Notes: generated from the letters alone by a model not told the origin. Shown: positions 41,875-51,509, counted from the stretch's first letter. The stretch: DNA of 59,248 bases from VGCC01 sp044375955 (GCA_044375955.1 JBILLS010000007.1:1-59248), one strand, 5' to 3'. Numbers and translations are program-made.

Positions 41875-42879
41875 CTAACTCCGTTGATCCTGCCCAGCGT
41901 CGGGGGTGCCACCCGGCGTGGAGTCGGGCCGGATATCGATCCGCCACCCCGTCAGGCGCGCAGCCAAGCGGGCGTTTTGTCCCTCTCGCCCGATCGCCAG
42001 GGACAACTGGTAGTCGGGAACGGTTACTCGCGCCGCCTTGGCTGTGCGGTCGACGATGATCACGCCGGACACGCGGGCTGGTGACAGCGCATGCGCGATC
42101 ATCTCCGCGGGGTCATCGCTGTGGTCGACGATGTCGATCTTCTCGCCGCCGAGTTCCGACATGACTTGGCGCACCCGGGCTCCCAGGGGCCCAATACATG
42201 AGCCCTTGGCGTTCACGCCCTCCTTGGTCGAACGCACAGCGATCTTCGAACGGTGGCCGGCCTCACGAGCGATCGAGGTGATCTCCACCGTCCCGTCCGC
42301 AATCTCGGGCACCTCCAGGGCGAACAGTCCCTTAACGAGGTTGGGATGCGTGCGAGACACGGTCACCTGTGGCCCCTTGAAGCCCTTACGCACTGCGGTG
42401 ATCACGCACTTGATCCGCTCCCCGTGCGGATAGGTCTCTCCGGGCACCTGCTCCTCCGGTGGAAGATTGGCCTCGACCTTGCCGAGATCGACGCGCACCA
42501 TTCGTGGGTTGCTCGACTGCTGGATGACACCGGACACGACGTCGCCCTCGCGCCCGGTGAACTCGGTGAGTGTGGCGTCTCCCTCGGCCTCGCGCAGACG
42601 GCTGAGTAGGACCTGCCTCGCCGTCGTCGCAGCGACACGTCCGAAATCGCTGGGCGTGTCATCGAACTCGCGTATCGGCGTGCCCTCGTCGCTGACCTCA
42701 GAGGCCCACACGGTGACATGGCCGGACTTTCGATCCAGGGAAACCCGGGCATGCTCGGAGTGTCCCGGTGTGCGCTGATACGCAACGAGGAGCGCGGCCT
42801 CGATGGTCTCGACGACGAGGTCCAGGGACAAGTCCTTCTCGCGGACAAGTGATTTCAGCGCGGCGACATCGATGTCCAT
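41875..42879 (-). CDS. nusA: Transcription termination/antitermination factor NusA
   Basis: 334 residues, the short actinobacterial form lacking acidic repeats. N-terminal RNAP-binding domain, S1 domain (REGDVVSGVIQQSSNPRMVRVDLGKVEANLPPEEQVPGE) and two KH domains (KEGVNAKGSCIGPLGARVRQVMSELGGEKIDIV and YQLSLAIGREGQNARLAARLTGWRIDI). Its ATG shares one base with the rimP stop (TGATG), so translation is coupled. Confidence 0.96.
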   Translation of the reverse strand: MDIDVAALKSLVREKDLSLDLVVETIEAALLVAYQRTPGHSEHARVSLDRKSGHVTVWASEVSDEGTPIREFDDTPSDFGRVAATTARQVLLSRLREAEGDATLTEFTGREGDVVSGVIQQSSNPRMVRVDLGKVEANLPPEEQVPGETYPHGERIKCVITAVRKGFKGPQVTVSRTHPNLVKGLFALEVPEIADGTVEITSIAREAGHRSKIAVRSTKEGVNAKGSCIGPLGARVRQVMSELGGEKIDIVDHSDDPAEMIAHALSPARVSGVIIVDRTAKAARVTVPDYQLSLAIGREGQNARLAARLTGWRIDIRPDSTPGGTPDAGQDQRS

Positions 42880-43349
42880 CAGCCAGCCACCTCCTTGCGG
42901 TCGAATTCGACCTCGATGCGGGCTGATGAGACCTCCGGGAATTCCACCGTCTCCTCGCTTCCATCCGCCATCGCGATCGTCGCCCCGGTTGAGGTGGCGG
43001 CGATCACTCGGCCGGTCATGGTCGGAGCGGTTGCGCGTTCAACGGTCACGAGGCGTCCGACCGCCCGGCGCCAATGGCGGGCCTCCGTCAACGGGCGATC
43101 GACGCCTGGCGAGGTCACCTCCAAAACGTAGGCACCCGAAAAGAGGGAGGGAGGTTGATCCAAAACGCCGGAGATCTCGGTGCTCACCTCCGCGATCACA
43201 TCCAAATCCACGCCGCCGTCTCGATCCACGACGATCGTGACGACCTCGCGTCGGCCGACCGAGGTGAGCGAGACGTCTTCAAGATCTACGCCCCGCGACG
43301 CCAGGACGGGCTCCACTCGCGAGCGGATCTCCATCACCCGTGGGGACAT
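42879..43349 (-). CDS. rimP: Ribosome maturation factor RimP
   Basis: 156 residues. The N-domain (VEPVLASRGVDLEDVSLTSVGRREVVTIVVDRDGGVDLDVIAEVSTEISGVLD) and GAYVLEVTSPGVDRPLTEARHWRRAVGRLV match RimP, with a C-terminal SH3-like domain. AGGAGGGC before the ATG at 43349. It is the first gene of the rimP-nusA-ylxR-infB-rbfA-truB operon. Confidence 0.94.
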   Translation of the reverse strand: MSPRVMEIRSRVEPVLASRGVDLEDVSLTSVGRREVVTIVVDRDGGVDLDVIAEVSTEISGVLDQPPSLFSGAYVLEVTSPGVDRPLTEARHWRRAVGRLVTVERATAPTMTGRVIAATSTGATIAMADGSEETVEFPEVSSARIEVEFDRKEVAG

Positions 43350-43398
43350 ATGCCCTCCTGTCGAGCGAATCCAGTTGTGGGTCCCGCGTGTAGCCCCA

Positions 43399-43404
43399 AG
43401 CATA
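43399..43404 (-). promoter_or_regulatory. Probable -10 element of the rimP-nusA operon
   Basis: TATGCT on the minus strand, in the 85-base divergent gap to the lipoprotein gene. On the plus strand GATATT lies six bases before that gene's GTG, a weak leaderless promoter. Confidence 0.4.
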
Positions 43405-43434
43405 ACCCTCGTGGGTGGATGGGATATTGGGCTC

Positions 43435-43917
43435 GTGCCGATCCCTCCGACATCGCGACGTGCATTCCTCGCCGGGGTGGGTGCCGTCGGCGCGGCCGTG
43501 CTTGTCTCCTCGTGTACGTCGGAGGCTCCCGCACCCATGCCACTCGAGTCGGATCCCACAGCTCCCTCCGATACTCAGGTGGCTTCGGAACTCCGGCTCA
43601 TCGCGTTGTACGCGGCCGTGGTTGAAGTCTTCCCCGATCTCGCCACATTTCTCACACCGATCGAGGACCAGCATCGCGAGCATGCTCGCGCACTGGGATC
43701 CACCGAGTCACCGACCCCGGAACCGGTCACAGTTCCGGCGACCGCACGTCAAGCCGTCCGACTCCTGATAAGCGCAGAGGAGCAGGCCACGCGCGAGCGC
43801 CAGGATGGCTGCGCCACCGAGTCGGGCACCGAGCGGGTGAGGCTTCTGACATTGATCGCGGCGTCGGAGGCATCACACGTACCGGAACTGGCCCGCCTCT
43901 CGGAGGGAATTTCATGA
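43435..43917 (+). CDS. Tat-exported lipoprotein next to a DUF4439 protein
   Basis: 160 residues, GTG start. Twin-arginine signal SRRAFLAGVGAVGAAVL, then lipobox VSSC, so it is probably exported by Tat and lipid-anchored outside the membrane. The rest is helical (ELRLIALYAAVVEVFPDLATFLTPIEDQHREHARAL), resembling a ferritin-like four-helix bundle with Glu/His pairs (EDQHREH). It overlaps the next gene by four bases. Function unknown; the Tat route suggests a folded metal- or cofactor-bound domain. Confidence 0.7.
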   Translation: MPIPPTSRRAFLAGVGAVGAAVLVSSCTSEAPAPMPLESDPTAPSDTQVASELRLIALYAAVVEVFPDLATFLTPIEDQHREHARALGSTESPTPEPVTVPATARQAVRLLISAEEQATRERQDGCATESGTERVRLLTLIAASEASHVPELARLSEGIS

Positions 43918-44345
43918 GCGCGTGGACGGCGATCTTCCTTGCTGGAGACGCCTCAGAATCCGCATGCCGTTCGGCGAGCGTCGTCCTGAGGGGGCGTGAA
44001 CGTCGACAGGCGCTCGCGCGAGCCGCTGACCACGCGGCTGCACGAACCCGCGTCCAGACCATGCTCGGCGACCAAACCCCCCTACCTGCCCCACCCCCCG
44101 CCTATGCGCGCGCGGGTGCACTCGTGACGGCAGAGGCGGGAACCGCCCTCATCATTAGCACGGAAAACGCACTCGTTCCCGTCTACGCGGATGCAGCCGC
44201 AGCATCGTCGGGGGCGGACAGGTCCTGGGCCGTCGACCAGGCGATCGCCTGCGCCGTTACGGCGGTGCGATGGGGTGGTTCGAGTCAGGCATTCCCTCAG
44301 GCATCACCCAACGACGATGTTCCAGGCGAGTCGAAGGATCAGTAG
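43914..44345 (+). CDS. DUF4439 ferritin-like protein
   Basis: 143 residues, coupled to the lipoprotein gene by ATGA. Helical, Ala-rich (AIFLAGDASESACRSASVVLRGRERRQALARAADHAAARTRVQTMLG then PPAYARAGALVTAEAGTALIISTENALVPVYADAAA). This matches the DUF4439 family found upstream of rimP in streptomycetes. Few metal-ligand residues are visible. No signal peptide. Its last 42 bases overlap the opposing TSUP gene. Confidence 0.65.
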   Translation: MSAWTAIFLAGDASESACRSASVVLRGRERRQALARAADHAAARTRVQTMLGDQTPLPAPPPAYARAGALVTAEAGTALIISTENALVPVYADAAAASSGADRSWAVDQAIACAVTAVRWGGSSQAFPQASPNDDVPGESKDQ

Positions 44346-45086
44346 GGCGACAACCACGAGAAACACACCACGCACGAATCGGCTTCCGCGCTTGAGAGCG
44401 GTACGTGCACCGACGAATGCCCCTGTCACGTTGGCCAGCGCCATCAGGAGACCGACCGTCCAAATGATCGAGTCGGCAGCACCGAAGACGAGGATCGCCG
44501 CGATGTTCGTGCCGAGGTTCACGATCTTCGCCGTCACGGACGCATTCAGGAACGAGTAGCCGAGTCCCGCGACGAGCACGAGGATCAGAAAGGAGCCGGT
44601 CCCCGGACCCACCATCCCGTCATAGAAGCCGATCGCTGCGCCCGCGGTGATGGCGATCACGTAGTGCCGTCGTCCACTCGGATACCGGAGTGACTCTTCG
44701 ACACCAAGGGTCGGGCGAAGCAGCATGAACACCCACACGGCCGATAGCGCCACCACGATGATCGGTTCGATCACTTCCTTTGGCAGCACCACCGCCGTCC
44801 GCGAGCCGAGCAGCGCCGCGGCGAATGCCGCAAGCGCCATCGGCAGTGCCGTTGCCATCCGTGGCCGGATCTTGCGCAGGTATGTCGCCGTTGCCGTAGC
44901 GGTGCCGAAGACACTCGCAACCTTGTTGGTCCCCAGAGCGACGGACGCCGGTGACTGGGGATAACTCAGAAGGAGCGCGGGCACTTGCAGCATCCCACCA
45001 CCACCCGTCACCGCATCGATCCACCCGGCCGCGAGTGCGGTCAGGAGCAGAAGTGCGATTGTCGCCGGGTCCAACCCGTCGATCAT
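44304..45086 (-). CDS. TSUP (TauE/SafE)-family permease
   Basis: 260 residues with about eight TM helices in two repeats. GWIDAVTGGGGMLQVPALLL and IGFYDGMVGPGTGSFLILVLVAGLGYSFLNASVTAKIVN are the paired GGGG/GPGTG signatures. The family moves sulfite, sulfonates or organic acids across the membrane. Its start overlaps the proS stop by four bases, so it ends the dxr-to-proS operon. Substrate unknown. Confidence 0.87.
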   Translation of the reverse strand: MIDGLDPATIALLLLTALAAGWIDAVTGGGGMLQVPALLLSYPQSPASVALGTNKVASVFGTATATATYLRKIRPRMATALPMALAAFAAALLGSRTAVVLPKEVIEPIIVVALSAVWVFMLLRPTLGVEESLRYPSGRRHYVIAITAGAAIGFYDGMVGPGTGSFLILVLVAGLGYSFLNASVTAKIVNLGTNIAAILVFGAADSIIWTVGLLMALANVTGAFVGARTALKRGSRFVRGVFLVVVALLILRLAWNIVVG

Positions 45087-46846
45087 GAAGCGAGCACCAG
45101 GTCCCGAAGATGTTCACCAATCGCAGAAATCTGGACATCTACCCGGTCACCCGTACGGCGATCCTTGACTTCGACGATCCCGGTGGTCAGCCCCTTTCCT
45201 ACGACAACGATGGTGGGAACCCCGATGAGTTCGGAATCATTGAACTTGACCCCGGGCGAAACTCCACGTCGATCATCGATGAGTACGCGGACTCCAGCGG
45301 CATCAAGGTCGCTTGCGAGTCGGTCCGCGAACACATACGCCTCGTCTTCCTTCCCGGCCACCACAATGTGCACGTCTGCCGGTGCAACCTCCCTCGGCCA
45401 CACCAGTCCCTTGTCATCATGGTGTTGCTCGGCAATCGCGGCGACGGCGCGGGAGACCCCGATCCCATAGGACCCCATCGTGACGGTGACGAGGGTGCCG
45501 GTTTCATCAAGCACCTGGAGATCGAGCGCCTCCGCGTACTTGCGGCCGAGTTGGAATATGTGCCCGATCTCGATCCCTCGGGCGATCGTGAGCACCGCTC
45601 CGCACTCCGGGCATGCATCTCCCTCGACGATCTCAGCAACGTCGATGACGCCGTCGGGCGTGAAATCACGACCACACACGAGATCGAAGACATGTCGTCC
45701 GGGCTGATTCGCGCCGGTGATCCACCGGGTCCCCTCGACGACCCGGGGATCGACGAGATAGCGCAGCCCCCGTGCCTCACCCAGCGCCTCGGGGCCGATG
45801 TAGCCCTTCACGAGCGCTGGGAACCTCGCAAAATCCCCCTCCTCGAAGGGGCGCACGCCGAGGGGATGTAGTGCGGCCTCCAGTCGTCTCACGTCGACCT
45901 CGCGGTCTCCTGGAACACCGACGATGAGCGGAGACTCCTTCCCCTCTGCATCCACCGTCATGAGAACAACGTTCTTGAGGGTGTCCGCCGCAGTCCACTC
46001 CCGGTCACCCCTGCGCAGTCCCGTCGTGTTCGCAACCGCGACGAGAGTCTCGATTGTCGGCGTATTCGGAGTGTCTTCCACATGCGCCGCGGGAACGTAG
46101 TCCCAGGTGAGGGTGTGCGGTACCACCGTCCGCATCGCTTCCACGTTTGCGGCGTACGAGCATGCGGTGCACTTCACGAAGGTGTCCTCGCCCACGGGAG
46201 TCGGGGCAAGAAACTCCTCGCTCATGGACCCGCCCATGGCTCCAGACATCGCCCCGACGATGGTGTAGTCGAGTTGGAGACGATCGAAGGTTGAGATGTA
46301 GGCGTCGCGATGGCGGCCGTACGACCGCGCGAGCCCTTCATCGTCCACATCGAAGGAATAGGAGTCCTTCATCACGAACTCCCGGCCGCGGAGAATCCCC
46401 GCGCGGGGACGCGCTTCATCGCGGTACTTCGTCTGTATCTGGTAGATGCACAGGGGTAGGTCCTTGTACGACGAGTACTCACCCTTGACCATCAGGGTGA
46501 ACATCTCCTCGTGGGTCGGCCCGAGCAACATGTCATTGCCCCTCCGGTCCTCGAGACGGAAGAGGTTCTCGCCATATTCCGTCCATCGTCCGGTCCGCTC
46601 ATATGGTTCACGCGGGAGCAGTGCCGGGAAGTGCACCTCCTGGAAGCCAGCCGCGTCCATCTCCTGGCGCACGATCTGCTCGACGTTGCGGTAGACCCGG
46701 TACCCGAGTGGCAGCCAACTGAAGATCCCTGGAGCGATTCGCCGCACGTACCCCGCACGAACGAGCAAGCGATGACTCGGGACCTCGGCGTCTGCCGGGT
46801 CGTCGCGCAGTGTCCGCACGAAGAGGCTGGACATGCGCAGGATCAT
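45083..46846 (-). CDS. proS: Prolyl-tRNA synthetase (bacterial type)
   Basis: 587 residues. Class II motifs: motif 1 around GIFSWLPLGYRVYRNVEQIVRQEM, motif 2 TKYRDEARPRAGILRGREFVMKDSYSFD and motif 3 GSYGIGVSRAVAAIAEQ. The long insertion (about 225-385) is the editing domain that clears Ala-tRNA(Pro). The ATG at 46846 is chosen because MILRMSSLFVRTL is the family start; an upstream frame extension is unlikely. Confidence 0.96.
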   Translation of the reverse strand: MILRMSSLFVRTLRDDPADAEVPSHRLLVRAGYVRRIAPGIFSWLPLGYRVYRNVEQIVRQEMDAAGFQEVHFPALLPREPYERTGRWTEYGENLFRLEDRRGNDMLLGPTHEEMFTLMVKGEYSSYKDLPLCIYQIQTKYRDEARPRAGILRGREFVMKDSYSFDVDDEGLARSYGRHRDAYISTFDRLQLDYTIVGAMSGAMGGSMSEEFLAPTPVGEDTFVKCTACSYAANVEAMRTVVPHTLTWDYVPAAHVEDTPNTPTIETLVAVANTTGLRRGDREWTAADTLKNVVLMTVDAEGKESPLIVGVPGDREVDVRRLEAALHPLGVRPFEEGDFARFPALVKGYIGPEALGEARGLRYLVDPRVVEGTRWITGANQPGRHVFDLVCGRDFTPDGVIDVAEIVEGDACPECGAVLTIARGIEIGHIFQLGRKYAEALDLQVLDETGTLVTVTMGSYGIGVSRAVAAIAEQHHDDKGLVWPREVAPADVHIVVAGKEDEAYVFADRLASDLDAAGVRVLIDDRRGVSPGVKFNDSELIGVPTIVVVGKGLTTGIVEVKDRRTGDRVDVQISAIGEHLRDLVLAS

Positions 46847-46882
46847 GGTGGGAACCCTACCGAGCACAGCTTTGCGCGCGCG

Positions 46883-47716
46883 TCAGAAGAGCACCGTGGC
46901 GAAAGTGCCATGGCGCTCGAAACCGACCCGGGCGTAGCACTTGCGTGCCGCGGTGTTGAAACTGTTGACGTACAGGGACACGACGGGGGCTATATCGCGC
47001 CGCGTTGCACGCACGACTGCGGCCATGGCGCCCACGGAGAGCCCTCGACCACGGAGAGAGGGCGGCACCCAGACTCCTTGCACCTGACAGGCGCGCGCAC
47101 TTGCCGCACCGATCTCGGCTTTGAACTCCACAGAGTCGCCCGACATCCGCACAAACGCCCGCTGTTCGCGAACTAGGTCGGCGACGCGGGCGCGATACAG
47201 GCTTCCCACCCCACCGGCTAGGGGTGAAACACCCACCTCCTCCACGAACATCTCCACACATGCAGGAAAGAGGACATCCAGATCAGTTGCTGTCGCATAT
47301 CGCACACGGGGGTCGCCCTCGATGCTCGGATCGCGATCGAGTGTCAGCAGGGGTTGATTGTCGCGCACCTCTCGGGCCGGCCCCCAGGCTGGTTCCAGGA
47401 GACGCCAGAGTTCCAGGACTTCCGCGGCGTTGCCCACGATCGACGAACATCGTCGCGGGACCCGGCGGGCGTGATCGGCGAAAGCGGCGCGTGCCGCAGG
47501 TGTCGTCTCGATGGGAACCAGGTTCGCCCCGTAGTAAAAAGCGGACTCGACGGCGTCACCTCGCTCGAATCCCCAGACCTCACCGCCGAGTCGGTAGGGA
47601 TCCAAACCGACGGCTCGAGTCCGGCCCTCCACGAAGCAGTGCATCACCGGATCGCGGTCGAGGAGGGGTAGCAGGTCCTCGAAGTCCGATCCGACCAAGG
47701 GCCGCAGCACCCCCAC
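46883..47716 (-). CDS. DUF4081/GNAT acetyltransferase
   Basis: 277 residues. N-terminal DUF4081-type half (LLPLLDRDPVMHCFVEGR...GGEVWGF), then a GNAT domain with VQGVWVPPSLRGRGLSVGAMAAVVRATRR (acetyl-CoA loop) and LYVNSFNTAARKCYARVGFERHG. This architecture is regularly found between ispG and proS in actinobacteria. Substrate unknown; ribosomal or envelope targets have been supposed for relatives. The gap to ispG is 23 bases. Confidence 0.85.
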   Translation of the reverse strand: MGVLRPLVGSDFEDLLPLLDRDPVMHCFVEGRTRAVGLDPYRLGGEVWGFERGDAVESAFYYGANLVPIETTPAARAAFADHARRVPRRCSSIVGNAAEVLELWRLLEPAWGPAREVRDNQPLLTLDRDPSIEGDPRVRYATATDLDVLFPACVEMFVEEVGVSPLAGGVGSLYRARVADLVREQRAFVRMSGDSVEFKAEIGAASARACQVQGVWVPPSLRGRGLSVGAMAAVVRATRRDIAPVVSLYVNSFNTAARKCYARVGFERHGTFATVLF

Positions 47717-47739
47717 CGTGTCGGCGTGGATGGTCAGGG

Positions 47740-48933
47740 CTACCCCGCCACAATCTCGGGACTACCGGAGCCGGACTCCATGGTCTCCGCCAACTTCATC
47801 GCCTCTTCGATCAGCGTCTCGACGATCTGGGACTCGGGCACCGTTGCGATGACCTCGCCCTTGACGAAGATCTGTCCCTTTCCATTACCGGAGGCAACAC
47901 CCAGATCCGCTTCGCGCGCCTCCCCTGGGCCATTGACCACGCATCCCATGACAGCAACCCGAAGTGGCACATCGAGTCCCTCAAGCCCAGCAGTCACTTG
48001 CTCAGCCAGCGTGTAGACATCCACCTGTGCCCGTCCACAGGAGGGACACGACACGATCTCGAGACCGCGTTGACGCAGGTTGAGGGACTCGAGAATCTGG
48101 ATCCCCACCTTGACCTCCTCGACCGGCGGCGCCGAGAGCGAGACGCGGATCGTGTCGCCGATGCCTCGGGACAAGAGACCACCGAAGGCGACAGCGGACT
48201 TGATCGTCCCCTGGAACGTTGGTCCGGCTTCAGTGACGCCCAGGTGCAGCGGATAGTCGCACTGCTCCGCGAGCAGCATGTACGCCTTCATCATGATGAC
48301 GGGATCGTGGTGCTTGACAGAAATCTTGATGTCCCGGAAATCGTGCTCCTCGAACAGGGATGCCTCCCACAGCGCCGACTCGACCAGTGCCTCCGGAGTC
48401 GCCTTGCCGTACTTCTCCAGGAGTCGCTTGTCCAGCGAGCCCGCATTGACCCCGATGCGAATGGGGGTGCCCACATCTTTTGCAGCGCGGGCGATTTCCG
48501 CGACCTTGTCGTCGAATTGCTTGATGTTGCCCGGGTTCACACGTACGCCCGCACACCCGGCGTCCAATGCAGCGAACACGTACTTGGGCTGGAAGTGGAT
48601 ATCCGCCACAACCGGGATACCCGACTTGCGCGCGATAGCGGGCAGGGCGTCCGCATCGTCCTGGGACGGTACGGCGACCCGGACGATCTGACACCCCGCC
48701 GCGGTCAACTCCGCGATCTGCTGAAGGGTCGCGTTGATATCGGACGTGAGGGTCGTGGTCATCGACTGCACACTGATCGGAGCATCACCCCCCACGGCCA
48801 CCGGGTGCGTCGGGTGACGCAACACGATCTGCCGGGTCGCGCGACGGCTGGACACGGTGGCGGGTGGCGGAGTGGGAAGACCCAGATTGATCGTCACATC
48901 AGCATTATTGCCGTCCGCTGCCGGCCCCACCAC
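47740..48933 (-). CDS. ispG: 4-hydroxy-3-methylbut-2-enyl diphosphate synthase
   Basis: Fe-S enzyme of the MEP isoprenoid pathway. 397 residues as drawn. TIM-barrel half with MTTTLTSDINATLQQIAEL, RVNPGNIK and IRIGVNAGS; the Fe-S ligands are in SCPSCGRAQVD and MGCVVNGPGEA. The start is unsettled: no Shine-Dalgarno is seen for GTG 48933, and GTG 48897 (VTINLGLP) is an alternative. It lies ten bases from rseP and shares a pathway with dxr two genes upstream. Confidence 0.94.
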   Translation of the reverse strand: MVGPAADGNNADVTINLGLPTPPPATVSSRRATRQIVLRHPTHPVAVGGDAPISVQSMTTTLTSDINATLQQIAELTAAGCQIVRVAVPSQDDADALPAIARKSGIPVVADIHFQPKYVFAALDAGCAGVRVNPGNIKQFDDKVAEIARAAKDVGTPIRIGVNAGSLDKRLLEKYGKATPEALVESALWEASLFEEHDFRDIKISVKHHDPVIMMKAYMLLAEQCDYPLHLGVTEAGPTFQGTIKSAVAFGGLLSRGIGDTIRVSLSAPPVEEVKVGIQILESLNLRQRGLEIVSCPSCGRAQVDVYTLAEQVTAGLEGLDVPLRVAVMGCVVNGPGEAREADLGVASGNGKGQIFVKGEVIATVPESQIVETLIEEAMKLAETMESGSGSPEIVAG

Positions 48934-48943
48934 AGGAGCGGGG

Positions 48944-50260
48944 TCAGCCCAGCGTGATGGGCTTAACCAGGTCAGCCCAGATGACGATCACTCCCGCACT
49001 TAGGAGCACGGCAGCTACGACGTACGCGACAGGAAGGAGCCGAGCAGTGTCGACTGGACCCGGATCCGGACGACCGGTCATCCGAGCGAAGCCGCGGCGC
49101 ACGCCTTCGTAGAGCGCGGCTGCAACATGGCCCCCGTCGAGGGGAAGTATGGGGAGGAGGTTGAACAGGAACAGGAATAGGTTCAACGACGCGGCGAGTC
49201 CCAGGAAAAGCGCGATCCTGCCCTCGACGGGATCCTCCATGGTCGCGATCTCGCCGCCGAGTCGACTGGCGCCGACAACGCTCACGGGACTATCGAGTTC
49301 GCGTTCGCCTCCCCCAATCAGGGTTTCATCCACGAGCTCGTAGAGGCGTACAGGCAGGGACACCAGGGCGACCACGCTGTCCTGCGTCAGGGACCACATG
49401 TACGGGGGAACGCTCGACACCGGCGCGCCCACATAGTCGATTTCCGGGCGAATACCGATGAAGCCGACCGTCTCGATGGACCCGGTAGGGGTGCCGTCGG
49501 CGGACAGGACGGGGCGCTCGATCTGGGCAATGCTGACGGGGATGGATAAACGTGACCCGTCGCGCATCACAGCAACGTTCGCGGTCTCGCCGGGGTTGGC
49601 CCGGATCCAGCCGGTTACCTCCTCCCATCGGTCGGTGGCGATGGGCCCTACACCGAGGAGCTCATCCCCCGGCCGAATTCCTGCAGCGGCCGCGGGCGAC
49701 GTGACCGATCCCGTCGGGCAATTCCCCGATGGGAGAGGTTGCACAGTGCCGCCCGAGGCGGTCGGAGTGCATGCCACGAGGCCATCGATCGTGGCCGTGG
49801 GAGTCGGGGTACCGATACCCACGAGCATGATGCCGAAGAGGATGAAGGCCAAGACAAGATTCATCACCGGCCCGCCGAGCATGATGATCAAGCGCTTCCA
49901 GACCGGAAGTTTGTAGAAGACACGGGACTCGTCGCCGGGCTGGACCTCATCCAGGGATGCCTGCCTCGCGTCCGCGATCATCGTCGCGAACCGACCCGTG
50001 CTCATCGATCGCGACTGGCCGTCCTTGCCGGGAGGGAGCATCCCGATCATCCGGATGTACCCACCGACCGGGAACGCCTTGATCCCGTACTGGGTCTCGC
50101 CGCGCGTGCGCGACCAGACTGTGGGGCCGAATCCCACCATGTATTGCGTCACGCGCACTCCGAAGAGCTTCGCCGGGATCAGGTGACCGAGCTCATGCAG
50201 TGCAATGGACAGACCGATGAGCAGCACGAACAGAGTGATGCCCACGATCTCCATACCCAT
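48944..50260 (-). CDS. rseP: Site-2 zinc metalloprotease RseP/Rip1-like
   Basis: 438 residues. HELGH at 22-26 in the first TM helix, a long insertion and PDZ domain (about 190-265, with GIRPGDELLGVGPIATDRWEEV) and the C-terminal LLPILPLDGGHVAAAL, the second Zn ligand. It cleaves anti-sigma factors in the membrane. The GAGGAG upstream serves ATG 50260 or GTG 50263. Its place between dxr and ispG is the common bacterial arrangement. Confidence 0.93.
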   Translation of the reverse strand: MGMEIVGITLFVLLIGLSIALHELGHLIPAKLFGVRVTQYMVGFGPTVWSRTRGETQYGIKAFPVGGYIRMIGMLPPGKDGQSRSMSTGRFATMIADARQASLDEVQPGDESRVFYKLPVWKRLIIMLGGPVMNLVLAFILFGIMLVGIGTPTPTATIDGLVACTPTASGGTVQPLPSGNCPTGSVTSPAAAAGIRPGDELLGVGPIATDRWEEVTGWIRANPGETANVAVMRDGSRLSIPVSIAQIERPVLSADGTPTGSIETVGFIGIRPEIDYVGAPVSSVPPYMWSLTQDSVVALVSLPVRLYELVDETLIGGGERELDSPVSVVGASRLGGEIATMEDPVEGRIALFLGLAASLNLFLFLFNLLPILPLDGGHVAAALYEGVRRGFARMTGRPDPGPVDTARLLPVAYVVAAVLLSAGVIVIWADLVKPITLG

Positions 50261-50311
50261 CACCCCATTCTCCTCGATGGGTGAGACGCCTCGCACGCCC
50301 CCGAGGATCCC

Positions 50312-51508
50312 TCACGAGCGCAGGAGTGTCGCCACTCGACTTCTCGCCCACGCATCGGCCTCGTGAACAGCGGCGAGCGTGACCTCGCCAGGGCCCACCC
50401 AGCTGGATTCCAGATGTTCATCTAAGACTCGAGACACCGTCTCGACGATCGAGGGGAACGGGAGTCTGTGCTCCAGGAACTCCGCCACGCACACCTCGTT
50501 CGCCGCATTGAGGACTGCGGGTGCCGTGCCTCCTGCAGTGCCTGCCGTGCGGGCGACTCGGATCGCCGGAAACACATCGTCGTCCAGGGGCTGGAACTCC
50601 CACGTCGTCGCGTGAGTCCAGGTGCAACCGGGGGTTGCGCCGGGGACCCGGTGAGGCCAATCGAGACCCAGTGCGATGGGTAGGCGCATATCCGGAGGAC
50701 TTGCTTGGCAGATGGTCGACCCGTCAACGAACTCGACCATCGAGTGGACGATCGATTGAGGATGGATGACGACGTCGATGTCCTCGAATGGGACGTCGAA
50801 CAGCAGGTGTGCCTCGATCACCTCGAGACCCTTGTTCATCATCGTGGCCGAGTTGATGGTCACGAGTGGCCCCATAGACCAGGTCGGATGCTTCAGCGCT
50901 TGCCCCGGAGTCACCGACTCCAATTGGTCACGGGACCAGCCCCGGAATGGTCCCCCACTCGCGGTGAGGATCAGCCGGGCAACCTCGGTCGACGATCCGG
51001 AGCGCAGTGCCTGTGCGATCGCGGAGTGCTCGGAGTCCACCGGCACGAGCTGACCGGGCTGGGCGCGTGACTTCACCAGGTCTCCCCCGATGATCAACGA
51101 CTCCTTGTTGGCCAGCGCCACCACCGAGCCCGCCGACAGCGCCGCCAAAGTCGGAGTCAGCCCAACTGCACCGGCTAGTCCGTTGAGGACGACGTCGCAC
51201 TCCATGCCGGCGATCGACTCGAGCGCCTCAGGTCCGGCGACGATGCGTGGGATACGCGCGTCTCCCTGCGCGTACCCGCGCTCCTTGGCCCAGGAGTACA
51301 GGGCGAGTTGGAGATCCTGGGCAGTGGTCGACTGAGACACCGCGACCGTGCTGGGTTCGAATTCACGCACCTGGTCGATGAGCGTGTCCAAGCGCGACCC
51401 TGACGCAGCGAGCCCTACGACAGTGAAGTGCTCTCGATTTCTGCGGATGACATCGAGGGCCTGGGTCCCGATCGATCCTGTACTGCCAAGGATCACCACC
51501 CGCCGCAT
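50312..51508 (-). CDS. dxr: 1-deoxy-D-xylulose 5-phosphate reductoisomerase
   Basis: 398 residues, second step of the MEP pathway. NADPH motif GSTGSIG at 8-14; ANKESLIIGG; the metal-binding VDSEHSAI; SGGPFRG; ATMMNKGLEVIEAHLLF. The ATG at 51508 has CGGAG five bases upstream and lies one base after the stop of the eRF1-like gene, so it is co-transcribed with the two small genes before it. Confidence 0.96.
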   Translation of the reverse strand: MRRVVILGSTGSIGTQALDVIRRNREHFTVVGLAASGSRLDTLIDQVREFEPSTVAVSQSTTAQDLQLALYSWAKERGYAQGDARIPRIVAGPEALESIAGMECDVVLNGLAGAVGLTPTLAALSAGSVVALANKESLIIGGDLVKSRAQPGQLVPVDSEHSAIAQALRSGSSTEVARLILTASGGPFRGWSRDQLESVTPGQALKHPTWSMGPLVTINSATMMNKGLEVIEAHLLFDVPFEDIDVVIHPQSIVHSMVEFVDGSTICQASPPDMRLPIALGLDWPHRVPGATPGCTWTHATTWEFQPLDDDVFPAIRVARTAGTAGGTAPAVLNAANEVCVAEFLEHRLPFPSIVETVSRVLDEHLESSWVGPGEVTLAAVHEADAWARSRVATLLRS

Positions 51509-51509
51509 A

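Noticed and set aside
43350..43434. Possible tRNA or riboswitch before rimP
   Set aside because: No cloverleaf or known riboswitch core is visible; the gap is only 85 bases and is explained by two divergent promoters.
47224..48957. 577-residue open frame opposite ispG and the GNAT gene
   Set aside because: It spans two real minus-strand genes and their gap; no coherent domains.
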